Positions 1-6,933 of a stretch of 9,619 nt of DNA are shown here, piece after piece (the first letter of the stretch is position 1; the number at the start of each line of letters is the position of its first letter). The notes under the pieces were generated by a model. The model worked only from the letters and a program-made list of their open reading frames with translations, ran no database searches and was not told where the DNA came from. The position numbers and the translations under genes are program-made. Source of the stretch: Burkholderiales bacterium (GTDB lineage: Bacteria; Pseudomonadota; Gammaproteobacteria; Burkholderiales; Burkholderiaceae_C); contig CANHOE010000082.1 in assembly GCA_947462175.1 (NCBI GenBank), positions 1 through 9,619 on the forward strand, written 5' to 3'.

Positions 1-202
1 GCTCCCCGGTGTCAAACGGTCGACGAGCGTCGGAAGACGGCGTGGCCGTCTCGTAGGTGAGGCTGCCCGCCACTTGGCGGTCATACGGTCCCACCGTGCC
101 ACCGAAGTAAAACGTGACCCTCTCGGCTCGTGACGCTGTTGGAGCGGCCAAGTTTCCGCACACGACAAGGACAAGGCTGAGAGCTGGGCCGAACTGGCGC
201 AT
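1..202 (-). CDS. Exported protein, possibly PEP-CTERM type (partial, C-terminus beyond left edge)
   Basis: An open minus-strand frame starts with ATG at 202 and stays open to base 1, giving 67 residues. The N-terminus is a textbook Sec signal peptide: MRQFG, a hydrophobic core ALSLVLVVCGNLAA, then a likely cleavage site after PTASRA (residue 26). The mature start, ERVTFYFGGTV, followed by GSLTYETATP around residues 46-55, resembles the beginning of many PEP-CTERM exported proteins, which often combine a Phe/Thr/Gly-rich strand with a 'G-S-x-T-Y-[DE]-T-A-T-P' segment. The family itself cannot be proven because the C-terminal sorting signal is off the window. A GGAGA Shine-Dalgarno (bases 209-213) sits 7 nt before the ATG, which favours this start over an in-frame ATG at 253 that would add 17 residues. 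The Cys in the hydrophobic core is not in a lipobox. Position downstream of EPS genes on the same strand fits an exosortase-linked substrate, but that is inference. Confidence 0.72.
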   Translation of the reverse strand, partial: MRQFGPALSLVLVVCGNLAAPTASRAERVTFYFGGTVGPYDRQVAGSLTYETATPSSDARRPFDTGE

Positions 203-208
203 GTCGGA

Positions 209-213
209 TCTCC
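209..213 (-). promoter_or_regulatory. Ribosome binding site of the partial exported-protein gene
   Basis: On the minus strand GGAGA lies 7 nt upstream of the ATG at 202. It decides between this start and the in-frame ATG at 253, which has only a GGTGAG 3 nt away and would bury the signal peptide behind a long Arg-containing extension. Confidence 0.6.
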
Positions 214-276
214 GGGCAAGCGCCCCGCAACCAGCGGTGAGTACGCCCGTCATGGTCTCACCGGGAGGCTGTGCTT

Positions 277-289
277 TGACGTCGCGTCA
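277..289. promoter_or_regulatory. Perfect 5-bp dyad TGACG-N3-CGTCA, possible operator
   Basis: The sequence TGACG-TCG-CGTCA is a perfect inverted repeat with a 3-bp centre, lying 75-87 bp upstream of the exported-protein start. Further copies of the CGTCA half-site in the same orientation occur at 300-304 and 350-354. The arrangement resembles a binding site for a dimeric regulator, but no specific regulator is recognised and a 5-bp dyad can arise by chance. Confidence 0.25.
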
Positions 290-301
290 CAAACAGTTAC
301 G

Positions 302-322
302 TCAGCGAAACGGCCCAGCCAT
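302..322 (-). other. Six-codon ORF (MAGPFR) behind a strong Shine-Dalgarno
   Basis: Minus-strand AAGGAG (bases 327-332) lies 4 nt before an ATG at 322, and the frame encodes only MAGPFR before TGA at 302-304. The ORF is in the same frame as the exported-protein start at 202 but is separated from it by at least two TGA codons. It could be a leader peptide or the remains of an older gene start. It could equally be chance, and the short spacing makes efficient initiation doubtful. Confidence 0.2.
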
Positions 323-360
323 CGATCTCCTTTGCGTCTAGCGCAGAGGCGTCAGCATCT

Positions 361-1686
361 TCAGCACGGCCGTCCGATGCTGGTGTATTCGATGCCCAGC
401 GTACGCATGAATGCGGGTTCGTACAGGTTCCGCCCGTCGATCACCACCGGCTGCTTGAGCAGGGCCTTGATGGCATCGAAGTCCGGGCTCTTGAACTCTT
501 TCCATTCGGTGATGATCACCAAGGCGTCAGAACCTTCGAGTGCCTTGGTCTGGTTGTCAACGAAGGTCAGGCCCTTGGTGCCTTCCAGCACCCGTTTGGC
601 TTCGGTGATTGCCACCGGGTCGTAGGCCTTGATGGTGGCGCCGCGTTTGGCCAGCTCGGCGATCACCACGCGGCTGGGCGCGTCGCGCATGTCGTCGGTG
701 TTGGGCTTGAACGAGAGGCCCCAGACGGCGAACTGGCGGCCGCTCAGGTCGTTGCCGAAGCGCTTGACGACCTTGTCGACCAGCACATGCTTTTGCTTGT
801 CGTTGGCTGCTTCCACAGCGGTCAGCACCTGCAGCGTGACGCCGTTGTCCTTGGCCGTCTTCACCAGTGCCTTCACGTCTTTCGGGAAGCACGATCCGCC
901 ATAGCCGGCGCCGGCATACAGAAAGTGCGTACCGATGCGCGGGTCGCTCCCAATGCCTTTGCGCACCAGTTCGATGTCGGCGCCCACCGTCTCGGCCAGC
1001 AGGGCCAGCTCGTTCATGAAGCTGATGCGGGTGGCCAGCATCGCGTTGGCGGCGTACTTGGTGAACTCTGCGCTCTTGATGTCCATCACCAGCAGCTTGT
1101 CGTGGTTGCGCATGAAGGGCGAGTAGATCGAGCGCATCAGCAAGATCGCGCGCTCGTCGTCGGCACCGACCACGATGCGATCGGGCCGCATGAAGTCGTC
1201 GACCGCTGCGCCTTCTTTCAGAAATTCGGGGTTCGAGACGATGGAGAAATCAACATTCACGCCCCGCTTGGCCAGCTCTTCAGCGACTGCGGCACGAACC
1301 TTCTCGCCGGTGCCCACTGGCACCGTGCTCTTGTCGACGATGACCTTGTAGTCGGTCATGTGGCGGCCCACATTGCGGGCCGCGGCCACCACGTACTGCA
1401 GGTCGGCTGAGCCGTCTTCGTCGGGCGGGGTGCCTACGCCGATGAACTGCAGGGTGCCGTGGTTGACGGCGGCGACCACGTCGGTGGTGAACTGCAGGCG
1501 GCCGGCGGTGCGGTTGCGCTTGACGACGTCCAGCAGCCCTGGTTCATGAATCGGGATGCCGCCGTCTTCAAGGATCTTGATCTTGGCCGCATCCACGTCG
1601 AGACACATCACGTGGTTGCCCATTTCCGCCAGGCAGGCGCCGGTGACGAGGCCGACATAGCCGGTACCGATGATCGTGATTTTCAT
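361..1686 (-). CDS. ugd: UDP-glucose 6-dehydrogenase
   Basis: This cytoplasmic enzyme oxidises UDP-glucose to UDP-glucuronate with two NAD+, supplying an acidic sugar for the polysaccharide. The 441-residue length is normal for the bacterial Ugd/TuaD family. The N-terminal Rossmann motif is GTGYVG at residues 7-12. The family segments STVPVGTG (120-127) and NPEFLKEG (152-159) follow. The catalytic cysteine is in GGSCFPKD (Cys266), and the C-terminal UDP-binding domain carries GLSFKPNTDDMRDAPS (from residue 323). All key residues appear intact. It follows manC after 35 bp on the same strand and is the last recognisable EPS gene before a 158-bp gap. There is no strong Shine-Dalgarno before the ATG, so expression is probably by read-through within the operon. 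A related UDP-ManNAc dehydrogenase is unlikely given the strong Ugd-type motifs. Confidence 0.96.
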   Translation of the reverse strand: MKITIIGTGYVGLVTGACLAEMGNHVMCLDVDAAKIKILEDGGIPIHEPGLLDVVKRNRTAGRLQFTTDVVAAVNHGTLQFIGVGTPPDEDGSADLQYVVAAARNVGRHMTDYKVIVDKSTVPVGTGEKVRAAVAEELAKRGVNVDFSIVSNPEFLKEGAAVDDFMRPDRIVVGADDERAILLMRSIYSPFMRNHDKLLVMDIKSAEFTKYAANAMLATRISFMNELALLAETVGADIELVRKGIGSDPRIGTHFLYAGAGYGGSCFPKDVKALVKTAKDNGVTLQVLTAVEAANDKQKHVLVDKVVKRFGNDLSGRQFAVWGLSFKPNTDDMRDAPSRVVIAELAKRGATIKAYDPVAITEAKRVLEGTKGLTFVDNQTKALEGSDALVIITEWKEFKSPDFDAIKALLKQPVVIDGRNLYEPAFMRTLGIEYTSIGRPC

Positions 1687-1721
1687 GTTGTGGTTTTGTC
1701 GAATGGAGTGAAGCTGGGCGC

Positions 1722-3182
1722 TCAGCTGATGCGTCCGTAGGTGTCTTCGAAGCGCACGATGTCGTCTTCACCGAGGTAGCTGCCCGACTGCACTTCAATG
1801 ATCTCCAGCGGCACCTTTCCGGGGTTGGCCAGGCGGTGCACCTGGCCGAGCGGGATGTAGGTGCTCTGGTTTTCGGTGAGCAGCAGCACCTGGTCGCCGT
1901 TGGTCACTTCGGCGGTGCCGCGCACCACGATCCAGTGCTCGGCGCGGTGGTGGTGCTTCTGCAGGCTCAGGGTGGCGCCGGGCTTGACCATGATGCGCTT
2001 GACCTGGAAGCGCCCGCCGGAGTCGATGCTGTCGTACCAGCCCCAGGGGCGGTGGACCTTGCGGTGCAGCGTGTGCTCGGTTCGGCCGTCACGTTGCAAC
2101 TGGCCGACGATCTGCTTCACCTCCTGGCTGCGGCTGCGGTGGGTGACCAGCACGGCGTCGGGCGTCTCGACGACCACCACGTCATCGAGGCCGATCACGC
2201 CGACCAGCCGGCTCGTGGCATGCACCAGCGTGTTGCGGCTGTCGCGCAGCATTGCGTCGCCGTGGCTGGCATTGCCCGCCTGGTCTTTCGCGCTGACTTC
2301 CCACACCGCATCCCAGGCGCCGAGGTCGGACCAGCCCGCATCCATCGGCACCATGCGGATGTCGAACTCGGGCGACGCGGGGCAGCGCTCCATCACCGCG
2401 TAGTCGACCGACTCGCTGGGAATGGCCTCGAATGCTGCGCGGTCAGGCCGGATGAAAGGGGCGTCGGTGGTGCGGCCGTCCCAGGCGGTCTGGGTGGCAT
2501 CGGCAATATCCGGCCGGAACTGGCGCAGAGCCTTCAGCCAGACCGAAGCGCGCACGACGAAGATGCCGCTGTTCCAGAAGTAGCGGCCGTCTGCCAAATA
2601 GCCCTTGGCCGTTGGCAGGTCGGGCTTTTCCACGAACTCGGCCAGCCGCTGCGCAGCGTTCACGTCTTCGCGCGCGGCAGCGGTACAACGCAGATAGCCG
2701 AAGCCGGTTTCCGGTCCGGTGGGGGCAATGCCCAGTGTGACGATGGTCCCGCCTGCCGCTGCGCGCACCGCAGCTTGCAGCGCGCGCGTGAAGCCGGCCT
2801 CATCGACATATGCGTGGTCGGCAGCGGTCACCACCAGCACCGGGTCGCCGCCATTGGCGCTGGCTTGCAGCGCGGCCAGCGTCATGGCCGGTGCAGTGTT
2901 GCGCCCCATGGGCTCCAGCAGCACAGTGGCCGGTGGCAGCTTCAGTTCGCGCAGTTGGTCGAGCACGAGAAAGCGGTGTTCTTCGTTGCCGACGATCAAT
3001 GGCGCCGCCACGTTGATGTCGTCGGCTGCCAGCGTTGTCAGCCGTTGCGCGGCCTGCTGGAACAGGCTCTGGTTGCCTTGCAGAACCAGAAACTGCTTCG
3101 GGTGCTGGGCACGAGACAGCGGCCACAGCCGCGCGCCGCCGCCGCCGGCCATGATGACGGGATGAACCAGGATGGAAGTCAT
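1722..3182 (-). CDS. manC: Mannose-1-phosphate guanylyltransferase / mannose-6-phosphate isomerase (bifunctional)
   Basis: The N-terminal domain makes GDP-mannose from GTP and mannose-1-phosphate; the C-terminal cupin domain interconverts fructose-6-phosphate and mannose-6-phosphate. The 486-residue length matches type II enzymes (ManC/AlgA/XanB). The nucleotide-binding signature is MAGGGGARLWPLSR (11-24); the family more often has a Ser or Thr in the third to fifth positions of this loop. FGYL (161-164), FVEKP (183-187) and NSGIF (204-208) are typical guanylyltransferase segments. The cupin metal/active site is QKHHHRAEHW (408-417). The ATG at 3182 places the signature at the usual distance from the N-terminus. 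A 72-bp gap separates it from galE upstream, and ugd lies 35 bp downstream. No phosphomannomutase is visible here, so mannose-6-P to mannose-1-P conversion must be encoded elsewhere. Confidence 0.95.
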   Translation of the reverse strand: MTSILVHPVIMAGGGGARLWPLSRAQHPKQFLVLQGNQSLFQQAAQRLTTLAADDINVAAPLIVGNEEHRFLVLDQLRELKLPPATVLLEPMGRNTAPAMTLAALQASANGGDPVLVVTAADHAYVDEAGFTRALQAAVRAAAGGTIVTLGIAPTGPETGFGYLRCTAAAREDVNAAQRLAEFVEKPDLPTAKGYLADGRYFWNSGIFVVRASVWLKALRQFRPDIADATQTAWDGRTTDAPFIRPDRAAFEAIPSESVDYAVMERCPASPEFDIRMVPMDAGWSDLGAWDAVWEVSAKDQAGNASHGDAMLRDSRNTLVHATSRLVGVIGLDDVVVVETPDAVLVTHRSRSQEVKQIVGQLQRDGRTEHTLHRKVHRPWGWYDSIDSGGRFQVKRIMVKPGATLSLQKHHHRAEHWIVVRGTAEVTNGDQVLLLTENQSTYIPLGQVHRLANPGKVPLEIIEVQSGSYLGEDDIVRFEDTYGRIS

Positions 3183-3254
3183 GGGTCTGTTCTGTTCGTT
3201 GGGTGCTCAACCGATCGAGCGGGATTGAAATGCCTATGTTGCAACGCGTACATG

Positions 3255-4277
3255 TCAATCGTTGTAGCCGTTCGGGTTCGACTGCTGCCAGCGCCAGCTG
3301 TCGGCGCACATCGCGTCGATACCGCGGGTGGCCTGCCACCCTAATAACTGCCGCGCCCGACTGGCGTCCGCATAGCAGGCGGCCACGTCGCCCGGGCGTC
3401 GAGCGACGATGTCGTAGGGGATGGCCCGCCCGCTGGCCTTCTCGAAGGCTCGCACGAGTTCCAGCACGCTGTAACCTCGGCCGGTGCCCAGGTTGGCGGT
3501 GAACGAGCTGCCCGAGGAGTCCATCAGGTGGCGCAAGGCCGCGACATGACCATCGGCCAGATCGCTGACGTGGATGTAGTCGCGCACACCTGTGCCGTCG
3601 GGGGTGTCGTAGTCGTTGCCGAACACCTGCAGGCGCTCGCGCTTGCCCACGGCGACCTGTGTGATGTAGGGCATCAGGTTGTTAGGTATGCCCCGCGGGT
3701 CTTCGCCAATCAGGCCGCTGTCGTGTGCACCTACCGGGTTGAAATAGCGCAGCAGCGCGATGCGCCAGGACGAGTCAGCCCGGGTGACATCGGTGAGGAT
3801 GTTTTCGCCGATGAGCTTGGTGGCGCCGTAGGGGCTGGTGGTGGCCAGCACGGCACTTTCCGGAATCGGCAACTGCTCGGGCGCGCCGTAGACGGTGGCA
3901 CTGGAGCTGAACACAAAAGTCTTGCAGCCGCTGATGTTCATCGCCTCGACCACACTGATCAGCCCGCCAATGTTGTTGCGGTAGTAGGCCAGCGGCTTGG
4001 CGCTGCTTTCACCGACCGCCTTGAAAGCGGCGAAGTGGACCACTGCGTTGATCGCATGGCGCTTGAACAGCGACACCATCGCTGCGCTGTCGCAGACATC
4101 GGCCGGCTCAAACGAAGGAGCCCGACCGCCCAGACGTTGCAGCCGGTTCAGCACTTCGGGCGAGCTGTTGGAAAAGTCGTCGACGCCAATGACGTTGAAC
4201 CCCGCCGCCCAAAGCGCCAGCCAGGTGTGAGAGGCGATGTAGCCGGTAGCGCCGGTCAGCAGGACAGTGCCGCTCAT
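3255..4277 (-). CDS. galE: UDP-glucose 4-epimerase
   Basis: GalE interconverts UDP-glucose and UDP-galactose in the cytoplasm using tightly bound NAD. The product is 340 residues, the usual length. It is an extended short-chain dehydrogenase: the NAD loop is TGATGYIASHT (residues 8-18), the catalytic serine region is SSSATVYG (124-131), and the catalytic pair is YGATK (Tyr150, Lys154). RYFNPVGAHDSG (from residue 177) and the GTGVRDYIHVSDLA segment (from 228) are characteristic of GalE. The third glycine of the usual GxxGxxG loop is alanine here, which is tolerated in some extended SDRs. Its ATG overlaps the stop of the upstream barrel gene by 4 bp (ATGA), indicating translational coupling. 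It probably serves EPS synthesis rather than a Leloir operon, since no galT or galK is nearby. Confidence 0.95.
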   Translation of the reverse strand: MSGTVLLTGATGYIASHTWLALWAAGFNVIGVDDFSNSSPEVLNRLQRLGGRAPSFEPADVCDSAAMVSLFKRHAINAVVHFAAFKAVGESSAKPLAYYRNNIGGLISVVEAMNISGCKTFVFSSSATVYGAPEQLPIPESAVLATTSPYGATKLIGENILTDVTRADSSWRIALLRYFNPVGAHDSGLIGEDPRGIPNNLMPYITQVAVGKRERLQVFGNDYDTPDGTGVRDYIHVSDLADGHVAALRHLMDSSGSSFTANLGTGRGYSVLELVRAFEKASGRAIPYDIVARRPGDVAACYADASRARQLLGWQATRGIDAMCADSWRWQQSNPNGYND

Positions 4278-5473
4278 TGCAGCGACACCTGTGCGGAGCA
4301 GGACACTGCACTGCTTCTGTAATCAAAGGAGACGCTGCTCGATGCGCTTCGGGTTTCGCGTTGGAAACTGCAGCCGAGAGTCCCGTGGCGCAGCACGGCG
4401 TAACTGAAGCCCAGTGATCCAGATCGAACGGTGTCATTGCCTTTGAGCGACCCGAAGGCCAGCGAGCGGCGGACCAAACGGACCCCAGCGTTGAGCTGGA
4501 TCTTCGAGGTCAGGCTGTACGCAGAATTGAGCGCGAGGCTGTTCGTGAATTGACTGTTGTCTCCCGGGCCACCAGCTTGCTGAGCGTCGGCATTGATGAA
4601 GCTGCTCTCTGCGCCGGTATCGCGAATGAAGGAGGTGGTGAACCTCAGTTTGCCGGTGGGCTGATAACTCCAGTTCAATTGACCGGTGGTGCCAGTGAAG
4701 TCGAGTTCGGACACCGCAGAACGCGCCTTGCGCTTACCGAAGCTGAGACGGCCGTTGAGTGTGCTCAGACCTGTCGGGACCCACGTGCCCGTGAGGTCAA
4801 TGTCGTAGCGGTCGAAGTTCCGACTCCGTTGGTAGCGACCCTGCGTGTATCGCAATGCGGTACCCAGGGTCAGTGAGGCCCGTGGCCTGTAGGTCAGCCC
4901 CGCGCTTACCGTGTCTTGATTCAGCTCGTTGATCCGATATGCCGGGTCGGAATAGCTCTGCTTTCGATGGATGTACGACGTGTCGAGGGACAGCAACGAT
5001 GCTGCTCCGTACCGCGCACGGACAATCGTTTCGTCGCGGCGCTCCAGGTTCTTGGCAGTGGACTGAATCGTGCTGTAGCCGCCAAAGTTGTAAAGGCTCT
5101 GCTTGCTCGAAAAACTCACCGTACCCGACAGGCTGTACACCGTTTGCCAGTCAATGCCACCGAGAAAGCTGTAGTTGGTGTAGTTGAGTTGCTTCAGGTC
5201 GACGAAGCGCGCTTCGCTCAGCGTGCCGTTGGCATAAAGGCGTTGGCGGCCGATCGGTTGATCGATGCCGCCCACCACACCCAGGCTGTAGTTGGTGTCG
5301 CCTGTCGCCTTGGGCAGGCGAAACACGTTCGAGTCGTAGCCCACCGAGGTGCTGGCGCCGATGTAGTACGGGTTCGGATCGGCCTGCGCCGATCCTGCCC
5401 ACGACAAGGCCAGGGCCGCAGCCAGGGTGGGCAGTGTGGAAATCAGCGAACTGCGTTTGTGTTGGTGCGGCAT
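4274..5473 (-). CDS. epsL: EpsL-type outer-membrane beta-barrel protein of the EPS locus
   Basis: The chosen start gives 399 residues with a good Sec signal peptide: MPHQHKRS, a hydrophobic stretch, and cleavage after AGSAQA near residue 31. The mature protein begins DPNPYYIGASTSVGYDSNVF, then shows alternating polar/hydrophobic strands rich in Tyr, Ser, Thr and Arg to the end, with no helical segments, as expected of an outer-membrane barrel. The 'GYDSNVFRLP' start and overall layout match the XrtB/PEP-CTERM-associated EpsL family, thought to assist polysaccharide export. That assignment is from pattern recall, not a search. An earlier ATG at 5512 overlaps the upstream stop (TGATG) and has AAGG 7 nt before it, so 13 extra residues are possible, but they would put an unusual Cys-rich stretch before the signal peptide. 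The protein ends in Gln rather than the usual aromatic residue and has two cysteines near the C-terminus (about 368 and 392). Confidence 0.82.
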   Translation of the reverse strand: MPHQHKRSSLISTLPTLAAALALSWAGSAQADPNPYYIGASTSVGYDSNVFRLPKATGDTNYSLGVVGGIDQPIGRQRLYANGTLSEARFVDLKQLNYTNYSFLGGIDWQTVYSLSGTVSFSSKQSLYNFGGYSTIQSTAKNLERRDETIVRARYGAASLLSLDTSYIHRKQSYSDPAYRINELNQDTVSAGLTYRPRASLTLGTALRYTQGRYQRSRNFDRYDIDLTGTWVPTGLSTLNGRLSFGKRKARSAVSELDFTGTTGQLNWSYQPTGKLRFTTSFIRDTGAESSFINADAQQAGGPGDNSQFTNSLALNSAYSLTSKIQLNAGVRLVRRSLAFGSLKGNDTVRSGSLGFSYAVLRHGTLGCSFQRETRSASSSVSFDYRSSAVSCSAQVSLQ

Positions 5474-5511
5474 GGTGAGCGTCCGGCAGGAAACAGAGCA
5501 GCAGGCTGGCA

Positions 5512-6933
5512 TCAATAAGCCTTGGTGTTGAAGAATGCCACGCGAACGGTGCGGATGATGATTTGCAAGTCAAGTGCCAGCGACCAGTTGCGCAGGTACT
5601 CCAAGTCGTACTCCACCCGTGCTTGCATCTTTTCAATGGTTTCGGTCTCGCCGCGGTGGCCGTTGACTTGCGCCCAGCCGGTGATGCCCGGCTTGACCTT
5701 GTGCCTGACCATGTAGGCCTTGATCAACTGACGGTACTCCTCGTTGTGCGCCACCGCATGCGGGCGCGGCCCGACGATGCTCATGCGGCCTTGCAGCACG
5801 TTGACGAATTGCGGCAGCTCATCCAGCGAGGTGCGACGGATAAAGGCGCCGAACGGTGTCAGGCGGGGGTCGTTGGGCTTGGCTTGCAGGACGACTGGCC
5901 CGTTGTCCATCGTGGTCATTGAGCGGAATTTGTAGACGATGATCTCGTTGCCGTCCAGCCCGTTGCGCCGCTGCTTGAAGACGATGGGGCCGGGCGAACT
6001 GAGCTTGACGCCGATCGCCAGCGCCAGCAGCACTGGTGAAATCAAGATCAGGATGATCGAGGCCAGCACCAAATCGCTGACGCGTTTGGCCAACTCATTG
6101 ATGCCGGTAAATGGCGTCTCGCAGATGCCCACCACCGGCACGCCGTTCATGTCCTGCAATCGACCCTGGATGATGCCGATGCCGAACACGTCAGGCACGA
6201 AGAACAGTGAGGCGGTGGTGCCTTGCAACTGGTCGAGCAGTTCGATGATCCGTGGTTGCGAACCCAAGGGCAGGGTGATGAACACCTCATGCACACCGTG
6301 CGCTCGTACGAAGGAGGCGACATCCTTCAGGCCGCCCAGGCAGTTGCTCGCCGCGCTTTCGTGCAGGCGCTCGTCCACGCGGTCGTCGAAATAGCCCAGG
6401 AAAGCGACGTTGCGCTCTTCGAGGCCCGACAGCGCACGCGCCACCTTCACGCCCAGCCCGCCACCACCGACGACGATGGCGCTGCGGCGGCTGCCCGGCC
6501 GGGAGGCCTGCAACTGCAGCACCTTCCTGCCGACCCATGTTGCCGCGCATTGGAGCAGTGGTGTGACGACGGCCCAGAAGAGCAGCGTTTCTTCTGCGAA
6601 GAAATGGAGGCTGCGGGTGGCGTAGGCACACAGCAGCAGGATGATCAGCAGCAACAGCCAGGAGATGACGATATCCACGCTGGCAGCCAGGAGGCCGTCA
6701 CGAAATCGGTTGCGGCCGGGAAACGTGAGTGCGAATACGAGCAGGCAGACCGTGAGCTGCGGCCCGGCGATCGGCTCGTCCATCCAGAGATTGGCGAGGA
6801 CGAACACCAGAACAGTGATGGTCGGTTCGAGAAAGGCGGCCACCAACGACGTGACCGATTGCGGCGCGCTGTAGAAAGTTCGTTTGTAGCTGCGATCTTC
6901 GTACATCGGTCGGGTGAGAAATGAACGGGCCAT
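5512..6933 (-). CDS. epsB: Undecaprenyl-phosphate glucose (hexose) phosphotransferase, EpsB/WcaJ type
   Basis: This inner-membrane enzyme starts EPS repeat-unit assembly by transferring a sugar-1-phosphate from a UDP-sugar to undecaprenyl phosphate. The 473 residues show the full-length polyisoprenyl-phosphate hexose-1-phosphate transferase layout: four predicted membrane helices (about 30-50, 57-75, 82-104, 112-132), a soluble Rossmann-like domain beginning AIVVGGGGLG (152-161), a fifth hydrophobic segment (about 286-312), then the catalytic domain. The latter contains KFRSM (335-339), DELPQ (371-375), VGPRP (387-391) and KPGITGWAQVNG (414-425). The GHRGETETIEKMQ stretch is typical of the glucose-specific WcaJ branch, so UDP-glucose is the likeliest donor. 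It is the first gene of the minus-strand operon and its stop abuts epsL. The ATG at 6933 is the longest start (an in-frame stop lies just upstream); the ATG at 6906 is an alternative. Neither has a strong ribosome site. Confidence 0.92.
   Translation of the reverse strand: MARSFLTRPMYEDRSYKRTFYSAPQSVTSLVAAFLEPTITVLVFVLANLWMDEPIAGPQLTVCLLVFALTFPGRNRFRDGLLAASVDIVISWLLLLIILLLCAYATRSLHFFAEETLLFWAVVTPLLQCAATWVGRKVLQLQASRPGSRRSAIVVGGGGLGVKVARALSGLEERNVAFLGYFDDRVDERLHESAASNCLGGLKDVASFVRAHGVHEVFITLPLGSQPRIIELLDQLQGTTASLFFVPDVFGIGIIQGRLQDMNGVPVVGICETPFTGINELAKRVSDLVLASIILILISPVLLALAIGVKLSSPGPIVFKQRRNGLDGNEIIVYKFRSMTTMDNGPVVLQAKPNDPRLTPFGAFIRRTSLDELPQFVNVLQGRMSIVGPRPHAVAHNEEYRQLIKAYMVRHKVKPGITGWAQVNGHRGETETIEKMQARVEYDLEYLRNWSLALDLQIIIRTVRVAFFNTKAY

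Noticed and set aside
275..293. CRP/Clp-like site (TGTGA with a downstream TCAAA)
   Set aside because: The spacing is 7 rather than 6 bp and the second half-site is poor; the sequence is described better as a TGACG-N3-CGTCA dyad.
302..320. Possible sigma-54 promoter on the minus strand (TGGC followed by TTTC)
   Set aside because: The -24 half has the GG but the -12 half lacks the invariant GC, so it is not a credible sigma-54 element despite the known link of PEP-CTERM genes to sigma-54 regulators.
3183..3254. Stem-loop in the galE-manC gap as a terminator
   Set aside because: Only a 4-bp GCTC/GAGC stem with an 8-nt loop and no following T-run; too weak to call.
1836..3344. A 502-codon open frame on the plus strand opposite manC
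   Set aside because: Antisense shadow of a well-supported enzyme; His/Val/Gln-rich with no domain or ribosome site.
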